From NCBI RefSeq assembly GCF_001046895.1, contig NZ_CAQI01000049.1, positions 54,087-118,086 of the forward strand: a stretch of 64,000 bases of DNA, written 5' to 3'. The notes beneath the pieces were generated by a model. That model did no database searches and had not been told where the DNA came from. It worked only from the letters and a program-made list of their open reading frames with translations. Every line of letters begins with the position of its first letter. Position 1 is the first letter of the stretch. The translations under genes and the position numbers were made by a program. Source of the stretch: Pseudarthrobacter siccitolerans (GTDB lineage Bacteria; Actinomycetota; Actinomycetes; Actinomycetales; Micrococcaceae). Below, piece after piece: positions 1 to 7,351 of the stretch.

Positions 1-9
1 GGCGGTGCT

Positions 10-1290
10 TTACCTGTTGCCGAGTACGTCTTCAACCACATCGGCCGCCGCCTCCGCAGGGTTGTTTGAACCAAAATCCCGGCGCATCTGCTGCGCCCGG
101 CGCTTCCATGCCGGGTCCGCCAGGATGCTGTTGACGGCCTTGCCGATGCTCTGCGCTGAGGGGTTGTCTGTCCGCAGGTTAATGCCCACTCCGGCGTACT
201 CAACCCGTGCGTTGACATCGTTCTTTCCCTCGTTGAGCCCTGACGCCACCAGGGGGACTCCCTTGGAAAGTGCGAGCTGGACTCCGCCAAACCCGCCGTT
301 GGTGACAAAAACGTCCGAGAATTCGAAGACGGCCGCAAAATCGATGTAGCCATGGATCCGGATGTTCGGCTGCGGATAGCGTTGGCGCAGTTCCGCCGTT
401 CCGCGGCCTGCCGTCGCCACCAGCACCAGGATGTCCGCGCCCTTCAGGGCCTCGATCGTGGGAACGATGAGCTTGTTCGGGTCCAGGTTGTCGACCGTGC
501 CCTGGGTGACCACAACTGTGTTGGCAAAATCTTCAGCGCGGGCGTCAGGAACAGCAGCCCGCGGAAGCCGGTAGGGCAGTAGCGCTCCGACGTACCGGAC
601 TTTGGGGTTGTCCCTGCGCCGCGGGAAGTCCAGTGACCTGGGGCCGGTTTGGATAACGGCGTCAGAGCACCGGTAGGGCTCGTCGGTGAGCCGGCCCCCT
701 TTGGGCACCTCCTGCCCGTAGAACGCGTGCTGCCGCCGGTAGCTTTGGCTGGCGGGCCGGAGGATGACCTTGTCGGACAGCAGCCCGGCCGCGGCCTGCA
801 GGGCCTTCTCTCCCAGGTTCCGGGCCGGGAGGAAGCCAAAGAAGAGCGGAGGCACCAGCGGGTCGCTTTCCATATTGGGAATCACCACAAAGCCCACCAC
901 CCGCTTCCCCATCAGGTGCGCGACGAGCCGGTGGATGAACATGGAAGTGTCGGCCACCAGGACATCGAACGGAAAGTCCCGGTCCAGTTCCCGGATGTCC
1001 TCGAAGAAGCTGCTGATGTTGCTGGCGAAGATTTTCTCCCCGTCGAAGCCAATGGCGCGCGGCCCTTTCAGCCTGGCGCGTTCCGGATACAGCTCGGTGA
1101 GGTTGTCGGCGCGGTGCTCGATGGCCCGCTTATAAGGAAACAGCGGAATCCCGAGCTCGTGGAGCTTGTCTGCCAGGACGGGACCGGTGTACCAGCGGAC
1201 ATCGTGCCCGCGTTTGGTGAGCTCCATTGCCACCCCGGTCATGGGGTTGAAATGGCCGTCGATGGCCTGGCTGGCAAACAGAATCTTCAC
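10..1290 (-). CDS. MGT-family glycosyltransferase (GT1, GT-B fold)
   Basis: A 426-residue protein of the UDP-glycosyltransferase/macrolide glycosyltransferase type, predicted to be cytosolic and to move a sugar from a nucleotide donor onto a small acceptor. The N-terminal GT-B half opens with the acceptor-domain pattern ILFASQAIDGHFNPM, and the C-terminal donor half contains VTQGTVDN followed by the conserved NGGFGGVQLALSKGVPLV stretch that binds the nucleotide sugar. Start is GTG at 1290, preceded by GGAG at a 7-base distance. It follows pcrA in the same direction after about 100 bases, which is probably incidental. The acceptor cannot be read from sequence; detoxification or natural-product glycosylation are both possible. 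Confidence 0.88.
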   Translation of the reverse strand: MKILFASQAIDGHFNPMTGVAMELTKRGHDVRWYTGPVLADKLHELGIPLFPYKRAIEHRADNLTELYPERARLKGPRAIGFDGEKIFASNISSFFEDIRELDRDFPFDVLVADTSMFIHRLVAHLMGKRVVGFVVIPNMESDPLVPPLFFGFLPARNLGEKALQAAAGLLSDKVILRPASQSYRRQHAFYGQEVPKGGRLTDEPYRCSDAVIQTGPRSLDFPRRRDNPKVRYVGALLPYRLPRAAVPDARAEDFANTVVVTQGTVDNLDPNKLIVPTIEALKGADILVLVATAGRGTAELRQRYPQPNIRIHGYIDFAAVFEFSDVFVTNGGFGGVQLALSKGVPLVASGLNEGKNDVNARVEYAGVGINLRTDNPSAQSIGKAVNSILADPAWKRRAQQMRRDFGSNNPAEAAADVVEDVLGNR

Positions 1291-1390
1291 GGCCCGCTCC
1301 GTTTTGTTGTTTACGGCTGCTGGGAAAAGGTTCCTGAACTGTAAACCCGCCGGGCGGGCCGGACAAGGGCGGACCTGGTCCGGCCTCCTT

Positions 1391-3886
1391 CTAGGCGTCG
1401 AGCTTGGTGAGCGGCGCGTACCGCAGCAGCAGCCGTTTTTCGCCGACGTCGAACTTCACCTTGGCGACAGTTTTGTCCCCGGCTCCCTCGAGTGCCAGGA
1501 CGGTCCCGTTGCCAAAGCTTGTGTGGTTGACCTTGTCCCCCACACTGACGGCGACGATCTCTTTCTGCGGCTGCACCCGGTTCCGGGCGATGACGGCGGG
1601 GACGTCGGCGTTGAAGCCGGCTGACGGGTCGGCGGCAGCACCGCGGGAAGTTCCGGCGCCCCAGAAGGATCCGCTGTAGCGGCCCGAACTGATGGACCCG
1701 CCGCCCCAGTTGGACTGCCTGCTGGTTCCTTCACGCTTCCACTCAAGGAGTTCAGCGGGAATCTCCTCCAGGAACTGGCTGGCGGGGTTGTACTGGCTTT
1801 GCCCCCACATGCTGCGGACCTCGGAACGGGTGACATAGAGCCGCTTGCGGGCGCGGGTGAGGCCCACGTAGGCCAGCCGGCGTTCCTCCGCCAGCTCTTT
1901 CGGATCGGTAGCCGAGCGCTGGTGCGGGAACAGCCCGTGTTCCATGCCGGTCAGGAACACCACCGGGAATTCGAGGCCCTTGGCGGTGTGCAGCGTCATG
2001 AGGGTGACCACGCCAAGCCGCTTTGCCTCGGCGACGGCTGCATCAATGTCCGCTCCCGGGGCGTCGGGGATCTGGTCGGCGTCGGCCACCAGGGACACCT
2101 GTTCCAGGAAGGCCTCCAGTGATCCTTCCGGGTTCTCCTGCTCGTATTCACGGACCACGGCGACGAGTTCCGCCAGGTTTTCCACCCGCGACTCGTCCTG
2201 CGGATCGGTGCTGGAACGCAGCGCGGCCAGGTAACCGGTCTGCTCCAGGACGGCTTCCAGCGCCGCCGCCGCGCCCGAGCCTGCCGCCACCTCCGCCAGG
2301 TCATCCAGCAGCTTCACAAACCCGAGGACCGCGTTTACGGACCGGGTTGCCATGCCCGGAGCCTGTTCAGCACGGCGGGCTGCAGCCATGAATGAGATCC
2401 GTTCCCGCTGGGCCAGCGCGGCCACGGCGCCCTCGGCGCGGTCGCCAATCCCGCGCTTTGGCTCGTTGAGCACCCGGCGCAGGTTGACGTCGTCGTCCGG
2501 ATTGACCAGGACGCGCAGATAGGCGAGGGCGTCTTTGATCTCCTTGCGCTCGTAGAAGCGCGTGCCGCCCACCACCTTGTACGGCAGGCCCACGCGGACC
2601 AGCACGTCCTCGATGGAGCGCGACTGGGCGTTGGTCCGGTAGAAAATTGCGACATCTCCCGGGCGGAGGTTGTCCTCGTCCTGGAGCCGGTCAATTTCCT
2701 TGGCAATGAATTGGGCTTCGTCGTGCTCGTTCTCGCCCACGTAACCGATGATCTTGTGGCCCTCACCCTCGGCGGTCCACAGCCGCTTCTCCGGACGGTT
2801 GGGGTTCCGTGAGATGACGGAGTTGGCCGCGCTGAGGATGTTCTGGGTAGACCGGTAGTTCTGCTCCAGCTTGATGGTCCGTGCCTCGGGGTAGTCCTTT
2901 TCGAACTCCACGATGTTGCGGATGTCCGCGCCGCGGAAGGCGTAGATGGACTGGTCCGAGTCACCCACCACGGTCAGCTCGGACGCCCCGGGACCCTCCC
3001 CCACGATTTCGCGGACCAGCGAGTATTGGGCGTGGTTGGTGTCCTGGTATTCGTCCACCAGCACGTGCCGGAACCGGCGACGGTAGGACTCAGCGAGGGC
3101 AGGGAAGGCGCGGAACATGTAAACGGTCTCGGCGATGAGGTCGTCGAAGTCCATGGCGTTCGCCTGCCGCAGGCGCTGCGTGTAGCCCTTGAAGACATCG
3201 GCAACGGCCTGCTCGAAAGGATCGTTGTAGTTGGCGGCGGAGGCGAACGAATCGGCATCGACAAGTTCGTTCTTCAGCGCGGAGATCTTGTGCTGGATCG
3301 CCTTCGGCGCAAACTTCTTGGGGTCCACATCAAGGGCTTTGGAGACCTGGGTGACCAGCCGCAGGGAGTCGGCGGAGTCGTAGATGGAGAAGTTCGATTT
3401 CAGCCCCACATTGGCCGCCTCCTGCCGGAGGATGCGGACGCAGGATGAGTGGAAGGTGGAGATCCACATGATCTTGGCCCGGCCGCCCACGAGCTTCTCG
3501 ATGCGTTCCCGCATTTCCGCGGCGGCCTTGTTCGTGAAGGTGATGGCCAGGATTTCGCCGTGGTGCGCCCGGCCGGTAGCGATCAGGTAGGCGATCCTGT
3601 TGCTGAGCACCCGGGTTTTTCCCGAACCGGCGCCGGCGACGATCAGCAGCGCGGAACCGGCGTGCTTGACGGCTTCCTCCTGCTGGGGGTTGAGCCCCTC
3701 CAGGAGCTTGGCAGGATCCATGCGGTGGCCGCGATGTGCCTGCCCTTCCGGCGCCCGGTCCATCCGGACGCTGCCGCCCGTCCCCGGAGCCGCAGCTGCG
3801 CCCTCGGAAGGCGACTTAGTGCGGGCAGCGGCGGTGGGAGCGGCTTTGAAGGGTCCGTCAGAGTACGGGTCAAACAACATATCCAT
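1391..3886 (-). CDS. pcrA: ATP-dependent DNA helicase PcrA/UvrD (superfamily 1A)
   Basis: An 831-residue 3'-5' SF1 helicase acting in nucleotide excision repair, replication restart and removal of RecA filaments. Visible motifs are the Q-motif LNPQQEEAV, Walker A GAGSGKTRVL, ITFTNKAAAEMRER (Ia), DEYQDTN (II), VVGDSDQSIYAFRGA (III), LEQNYRST (IV), TLMTLHTAKGLEFPVVF (V) and EERRLAYVGLTRARKRL (VI). Residues 1-60 are a poorly conserved, proline/alanine-rich extension before the core. The C-terminal tail ends with a small DNA- or RNAP-binding module (VGDKVNHTSFGNGTV...) typical of PcrA. It is transcribed after the inositol-phosphatase gene, separated by 88 bases that hold a DnaA-box-like palindrome. 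Confidence 0.96.
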   Translation of the reverse strand: MDMLFDPYSDGPFKAAPTAAARTKSPSEGAAAAPGTGGSVRMDRAPEGQAHRGHRMDPAKLLEGLNPQQEEAVKHAGSALLIVAGAGSGKTRVLSNRIAYLIATGRAHHGEILAITFTNKAAAEMRERIEKLVGGRAKIMWISTFHSSCVRILRQEAANVGLKSNFSIYDSADSLRLVTQVSKALDVDPKKFAPKAIQHKISALKNELVDADSFASAANYNDPFEQAVADVFKGYTQRLRQANAMDFDDLIAETVYMFRAFPALAESYRRRFRHVLVDEYQDTNHAQYSLVREIVGEGPGASELTVVGDSDQSIYAFRGADIRNIVEFEKDYPEARTIKLEQNYRSTQNILSAANSVISRNPNRPEKRLWTAEGEGHKIIGYVGENEHDEAQFIAKEIDRLQDEDNLRPGDVAIFYRTNAQSRSIEDVLVRVGLPYKVVGGTRFYERKEIKDALAYLRVLVNPDDDVNLRRVLNEPKRGIGDRAEGAVAALAQRERISFMAAARRAEQAPGMATRSVNAVLGFVKLLDDLAEVAAGSGAAAALEAVLEQTGYLAALRSSTDPQDESRVENLAELVAVVREYEQENPEGSLEAFLEQVSLVADADQIPDAPGADIDAAVAEAKRLGVVTLMTLHTAKGLEFPVVFLTGMEHGLFPHQRSATDPKELAEERRLAYVGLTRARKRLYVTRSEVRSMWGQSQYNPASQFLEEIPAELLEWKREGTSRQSNWGGGSISSGRYSGSFWGAGTSRGAAADPSAGFNADVPAVIARNRVQPQKEIVAVSVGDKVNHTSFGNGTVLALEGAGDKTVAKVKFDVGEKRLLLRYAPLTKLDA

Positions 3887-3931
3887 GGTGCCTACAAGTC
3901 TAGGCGGTGGGACCGACAGCCAGCTCCAGCC

Positions 3932-3956
3932 TGTGGATTACGGGACGTTATCCACA
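3932..3956. promoter_or_regulatory. inverted pair of DnaA-box-like sequences upstream of pcrA
   Basis: The stretch contains TGTGGATTA (8 of 9 to the DnaA box in reverse orientation), seven bases, then a perfect TTATCCACA. With flanking CC/GG the arms CCTGTGGAT and ATCCACAGG are exact inverted repeats. It lies 46 bases upstream of the pcrA start. DnaA is known to bind such boxes and to regulate some genes; that this happens here is inference. Confidence 0.45.
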
Positions 3957-3974
3957 GGGGGACCGGGAAAAAGG

Positions 3975-4805
3975 CTATGCCACCGAGCCCGACTCCAGGG
4001 CGGCACGCAACTCCCGTACCGCCGTCGTTCCGCCGGCCAAGAACCACTCCAGGCCGTTCACGCGGACGGTGTCCACCGCACCGCCGGCGGCCCGGACGAT
4101 CGCTTTGCCCGGGAGCCAGTCCCACTCCGGGCAGCTGTGCTGGAACCAGCATCCCAGCGCCCCGTCTGCCACACGGCCCAGGTCGCAGGAACCCGAACCG
4201 AGCATGCGCAGCGCGGCGGCGGACGTGGCGGCAGCGTGCCAGGGCATGGCACACAGCGGATCCATCAGCCAGCTCGGGTGGATGTATGTTGCGGCCCCCA
4301 GCTCCGCCACGGCGGTGCTGTTGCGCGCACCCCGGTCGTTGTGGAACACCCTGAGGGTTTCGCCGTTCAGCGTGGCCGGGCGTGCCCTGCCACCAAGCCA
4401 AAGCTTGTCCTCCTCCGGCTGGAAGATGGCTCCGAGCAGCACGTCCGAGGAATCCTTCAGGGCGATTGCCGAGCACCAATAGGTTGAGCCATGGAGGAAA
4501 TTGTAGGTGCCGTCCACCGGATCAATCACCCAGGTCCGGCCGCTGGTCCCCTGGACCGACGCGCCTTCCTCGCCCAGAATGCCGTCGTCCGGCCGGCAAC
4601 GCCGCAGCTGCTCCAGCACGTAGGCCTCGGCCGCGTGGTCGGCAGCTGTCACAACATCTGACACTGACGTCTTCTGTTCGGACTGCAGGCCCGCCATCCG
4701 CATCAGCAACGCCAGCTGCCCGGCTTCGCGGACCAGGGCCGCCGCCAGGTCGTAGTCGTCCAGGGAGGGGTCAAGTTCAACAGCACTGTGCCGGCCAATG
4801 GTCAT
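3975..4805 (-). CDS. inositol monophosphatase-family phosphatase
   Basis: A 276-residue Mg2+-dependent phosphatase of the IMPase/FBPase/CysQ superfamily. Metal-site motifs are GEEGAS (about residue 78), DPVDGTYNFLHGS (about 95-107) and the C-terminal EWDWLPGKAIVRAAGG (about 217-232). In actinobacteria members of this family act as inositol-1-phosphatase, histidinol-phosphatase (HisN) or CysQ-like phosphatase; the sequence alone does not decide among these. The start is ATG at 4805, divergent from the membrane-protein gene whose ATG lies at 4838, so both promoters must be within or near a 32-base gap. Confidence 0.88.
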   Translation of the reverse strand: MTIGRHSAVELDPSLDDYDLAAALVREAGQLALLMRMAGLQSEQKTSVSDVVTAADHAAEAYVLEQLRRCRPDDGILGEEGASVQGTSGRTWVIDPVDGTYNFLHGSTYWCSAIALKDSSDVLLGAIFQPEEDKLWLGGRARPATLNGETLRVFHNDRGARNSTAVAELGAATYIHPSWLMDPLCAMPWHAAATSAAALRMLGSGSCDLGRVADGALGCWFQHSCPEWDWLPGKAIVRAAGGAVDTVRVNGLEWFLAGGTTAVRELRAALESGSVA

Positions 4806-4837
4806 GGCTTCAGTTTATGGGGCGGGATAATGGTGCC

Positions 4838-5473
4838 ATGGCCAAAACCCCTGCCCAGCGGATCAAGAAGCACGGCGCCAAGGCGGCTGTACCGCAGCAC
4901 CACCTTCCGCCCGTGGTGAATCCCACCACCAGCCGCACCCCGCAGAAGGCGGAGAACAACGGCACCCTGATCCTGATCGCCGGCGTGGTGGCCAGCCTGT
5001 TCCTGTTCTGGTACCTGCACCTGCTCACCCTGGACCAGCTGCGGCAGCTCACCGCGGGCAGCCTGGCTATGCCGGACTCGCTCATCGGCGGCTTCGATCC
5101 CGCGTACATCAGCCAGCTGCAGGCGGAGATGGATACGGATGCCCGCGGCCAGCTCAACTACGTCCACAAAACGGCCGGCACCCTGTTCCCGCTGATCTTC
5201 GGGTTCACCTGGCTGCTGTTGATCGGGACAAGCGTTGCCAGGAAGGCATTGCGCTGGGCGCTGTGGGCGCTTCCGCTGCTTTTTGTTGTGGTCCGGCTCT
5301 GGGCCAACGTGGCCATCGACGGCGTGCTGGCGTCAGGAAACCCCGACGCCGGCCAGGTGGCCCTCGCGTCCGGCCTCACCGTAGCCGGCTGGGTCCTGCT
5401 GGTCCTGAGCCTCCTCGCCGGCGCAGCCGCCGTGCTCCTCAGGACGCGGAAGCCCAAAGCAACCGAAGCCTAG
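4838..5473 (+). CDS. conserved membrane protein, unknown function
   Basis: A 211-residue protein with a basic N-terminus (MAKTPAQRIKKHGAK) followed by about four hydrophobic segments: near residues 48-66 (LILIAGVVASLFLFWYL), 115-130, 145-165 and 180-200. A soluble loop of roughly 45 residues follows the first segment. I chose ATG 4838 because the longer reading has no coding character; ATG 4817 in the same frame is an alternative. I do not recognise a named family. Its stop overlaps the stop of the convergent DUF998 gene by four bases, so the two transcripts converge without a visible terminator. Confidence 0.7.
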   Translation: MAKTPAQRIKKHGAKAAVPQHHLPPVVNPTTSRTPQKAENNGTLILIAGVVASLFLFWYLHLLTLDQLRQLTAGSLAMPDSLIGGFDPAYISQLQAEMDTDARGQLNYVHKTAGTLFPLIFGFTWLLLIGTSVARKALRWALWALPLLFVVVRLWANVAIDGVLASGNPDAGQVALASGLTVAGWVLLVLSLLAGAAAVLLRTRKPKATEA

Positions 5474-6240
5474 AGCGGCCCCGACCCCAGCGCGGCTGCG
5501 GCGCGGACCTGTTTCCGGTGCCGGTGCACGCGCTGGGCGATGACCAGACCGGCCGCGGCCATGCCCACGGTGACCGGGTAGCCCATAAGCCGTTCCAGCG
5601 TGCCAGGTTCCGGCACAACCATCCGGGTCAGCCCGCCGGTTACCAAGGCTGCCAGCGAAACAGCACCGCAGGCCAGGATGAACCACGCCATGGCGGTTTT
5701 CCGCAGCCAGAGGAACCCCAGGACCAGCAGTGCCGCCGCCCCGGCGATGAAGTACATCAGGGCACCGGTGTAGTGCCAGCCGGACCCGGCGTCCTCCGGT
5801 ACGAGCCCCACGATGACAGTCCCGGCCCCGGCGGTTCCGGTCAGCAGGCGCACCCAGGCAGCCGCGAGCCACGGTCGCCGCCGCCCCGCCTGCACCCGGG
5901 CCCCGGCCAAGGCGGCCACGCACAACAAGCCCGAACTCAGCAGGATCGCGCCCAAAAGCATCCCGAGTCCCTGGACCACAAAGGAGGCGTTCATCAGCCA
6001 GTTGAGCGGCGAACACACCGCGCGGCCGTCAAAGACACCGCAGTGCAAGGCACCAAGGTCACTGATGTAACCCGTGCGCAGGTCGTAGGGCTGCGGGCCT
6101 GCCCAGGCCAGGATCACGGCAGCCTCCGCCGCGAAATACTGCAGCACGCTGAGCACCGACCACGCCCCGATGTACTGCCGCGTGGAGGTGGTGTCCGGAA
6201 TAACGGCAGCGGCTGACGATGTGGACGGCGCTGAACTCAT
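5470..6240 (-). CDS. DUF998 family integral membrane protein
   Basis: A 256-residue protein with about six transmembrane segments. The region YISDLGALHCGVFDGRAV, followed by CSPLNWLMNASFVVQGLGM, is the characteristic DUF998 pattern of a short polar loop (xSDLGA, CSP) between helices 1 and 2. Function of the family is not established. The start is ATG 6240, close to the promoter region of the downstream-oriented tRNA gene. It converges on the preceding membrane-protein gene with a four-base overlap of stop codons. Confidence 0.8.
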   Translation of the reverse strand: MSSAPSTSSAAAVIPDTTSTRQYIGAWSVLSVLQYFAAEAAVILAWAGPQPYDLRTGYISDLGALHCGVFDGRAVCSPLNWLMNASFVVQGLGMLLGAILLSSGLLCVAALAGARVQAGRRRPWLAAAWVRLLTGTAGAGTVIVGLVPEDAGSGWHYTGALMYFIAGAAALLVLGFLWLRKTAMAWFILACGAVSLAALVTGGLTRMVVPEPGTLERLMGYPVTVGMAAAGLVIAQRVHRHRKQVRAAAALGSGPL

Positions 6241-6323
6241 GCCTTGAGCGTAGTACGGCTCCGCACCTTGTATGCTTGTATCCGTGTCCAGCCCGGCCGG
6301 CCCTGCCGATCCAACGGACGCGC

Positions 6324-6396
6324 GCCCTCGTAGCTCAGTGGATAGAGCACGGCTCTCCTAAAGCCGGTGTCGTTGGTTCGATTCCAATCGAGGGCA
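6324..6396 (+). tRNA. tRNA-Arg (anticodon CCT)
   Basis: A full 73-base cloverleaf can be drawn: acceptor GCCCTCG (6324-6330) with CGAGGGC (6389-6395) and discriminator A; D-arm GCTC/GAGC; anticodon stem CGGCT/AGCCG enclosing the loop CTCCTAA, so the anticodon at 6357-6359 is CCT and reads AGG; T-arm GTTGG-TTCGATT-CCAAT. CCA is not encoded. The next coding region begins one base after the discriminator. Confidence 0.96.
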
Positions 6397-6397
6397 C

Positions 6398-6877
6398 TTG
6401 AACGTTCCTCCCCCGGAGTTCGAACTCCGCACCTACCTGCTGGGGCCGGGTACTGCCCGGAAACCAGGCCTGTGGACCGTCCAGCGTGACTTGCTGGACC
6501 GCGCCACCGGCACCCGCGGAACCTTCGCCGGCGTCGTCCATTTTGTTCCCGGGGACGACGGCGGCCTGACCCTTCGTGAGGAAGGCACCATGCGCTGGCC
6601 TGCTTTTACCGGCCCGGCCACCCGCGAATACGTGCTGAAATCCACGGCCCGCCCTGACACGCTGGACGTCTTCTTCCCGGACGCCCGCCCCTTCCACAGC
6701 ATGAGTTTCACGCCGGCGGCGAACCTGGATCAACACTGGTGCGATCCCGACACCTACCGCGTTGCCTACACTTTCGGGGATGCCAACAGCTTCAGCTACA
6801 GCTGGGACGTCACCGGCCCGCGGAAGGACCTCCTGCTGACATCACGGCTCCTCCGGCGGCACGGGCGGGAAGAATGA
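6398..6877 (+). CDS. DUF6314-like protein, unknown function
   Basis: A 159-residue soluble protein. The pattern of an N-terminal W-V-R-L-D-R segment, a central G-FAG-V-F...LREEGTMRW strand pair, and the C-terminal DTYRVAYTF..FSYSWDVTGPRKDLLL matches the DUF6314 family, small beta-barrel-like proteins of unknown role. The only upstream in-frame start is TTG at 6398, directly after the tRNA, so translation would rely on a leader inside the tRNA or start after tRNA processing; an unusual internal start such as CTG cannot be excluded. Its stop overlaps the ATG of the Nudix gene (ATGA), so the two are translationally coupled. Confidence 0.72.
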   Translation: MNVPPPEFELRTYLLGPGTARKPGLWTVQRDLLDRATGTRGTFAGVVHFVPGDDGGLTLREEGTMRWPAFTGPATREYVLKSTARPDTLDVFFPDARPFHSMSFTPAANLDQHWCDPDTYRVAYTFGDANSFSYSWDVTGPRKDLLLTSRLLRRHGREE

Positions 6878-7290
6878 AGAACCGCATCGTGGTCTCGGCC
6901 GTCTGCGTCTTTGACAACGCCGGCCGGCTCCTGACTGTCAGGAAACGCGGGACCGCCATGTTTATGCACCCCGGCGGCAAACCCGAGGCCGGCGAAAGCG
7001 CCGTCCAGGCCGCTGCCCGGGAGCTGGCTGAGGAGGTGGGCATCATCCTTGATCCCGGCGAACTTCAGCTGATGGGCGTTTGGATCGCCGAAGCCGCCAA
7101 TGAGGCAGCGACGGATATCGAGGCGACCGTGTTTATGGCTCCGGGCACGTGGGACGCCCACCCCTCCGCCGAGATCGCGGAGATCCGGTGGCTGGACCTG
7201 GCTGCCCTGGACGGCGGCGCTGAGCTGCCCGGCGACCTTGCCCCGCTGCTGACGGACCATATCCTGCCCGAACTGGCCCGCCTGGCCTGA
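6874..7290 (+). CDS. Nudix hydrolase
   Basis: A 138-residue protein with a complete Nudix box GGKPEAGESAVQAAARELAE followed by EVGI (about residues 32-55), the signature of enzymes that hydrolyse nucleoside diphosphates linked to another group, using Mg2+ held by the REXXEE glutamates. The first strand MKNRIVVSAVCVFDNAGRLL and the ending WLDLAAL...LAPLLTDHILPEL fit a single-domain Nudix protein such as an 8-oxo-dGTP or NUDIX pyrophosphatase; the substrate is not predictable. The start ATG 6874 overlaps the stop of the DUF6314-like gene by four bases. Confidence 0.92.
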   Translation: MKNRIVVSAVCVFDNAGRLLTVRKRGTAMFMHPGGKPEAGESAVQAAARELAEEVGIILDPGELQLMGVWIAEAANEAATDIEATVFMAPGTWDAHPSAEIAEIRWLDLAALDGGAELPGDLAPLLTDHILPELARLA

Positions 7291-7351
7291 ATGCGCGCCA
7301 GGCCCGAGGCCGCAGGCCTGACGGTCCGGTGCTGAAAAAGCCGCGGGAAAA

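Noticed and set aside
1291..1390. Short GC-rich inverted repeats between the glycosyltransferase and pcrA genes, tested as a terminator
   Set aside because: The stems are short or have very small loops, and no convincing T-run follows, so I do not call a terminator.
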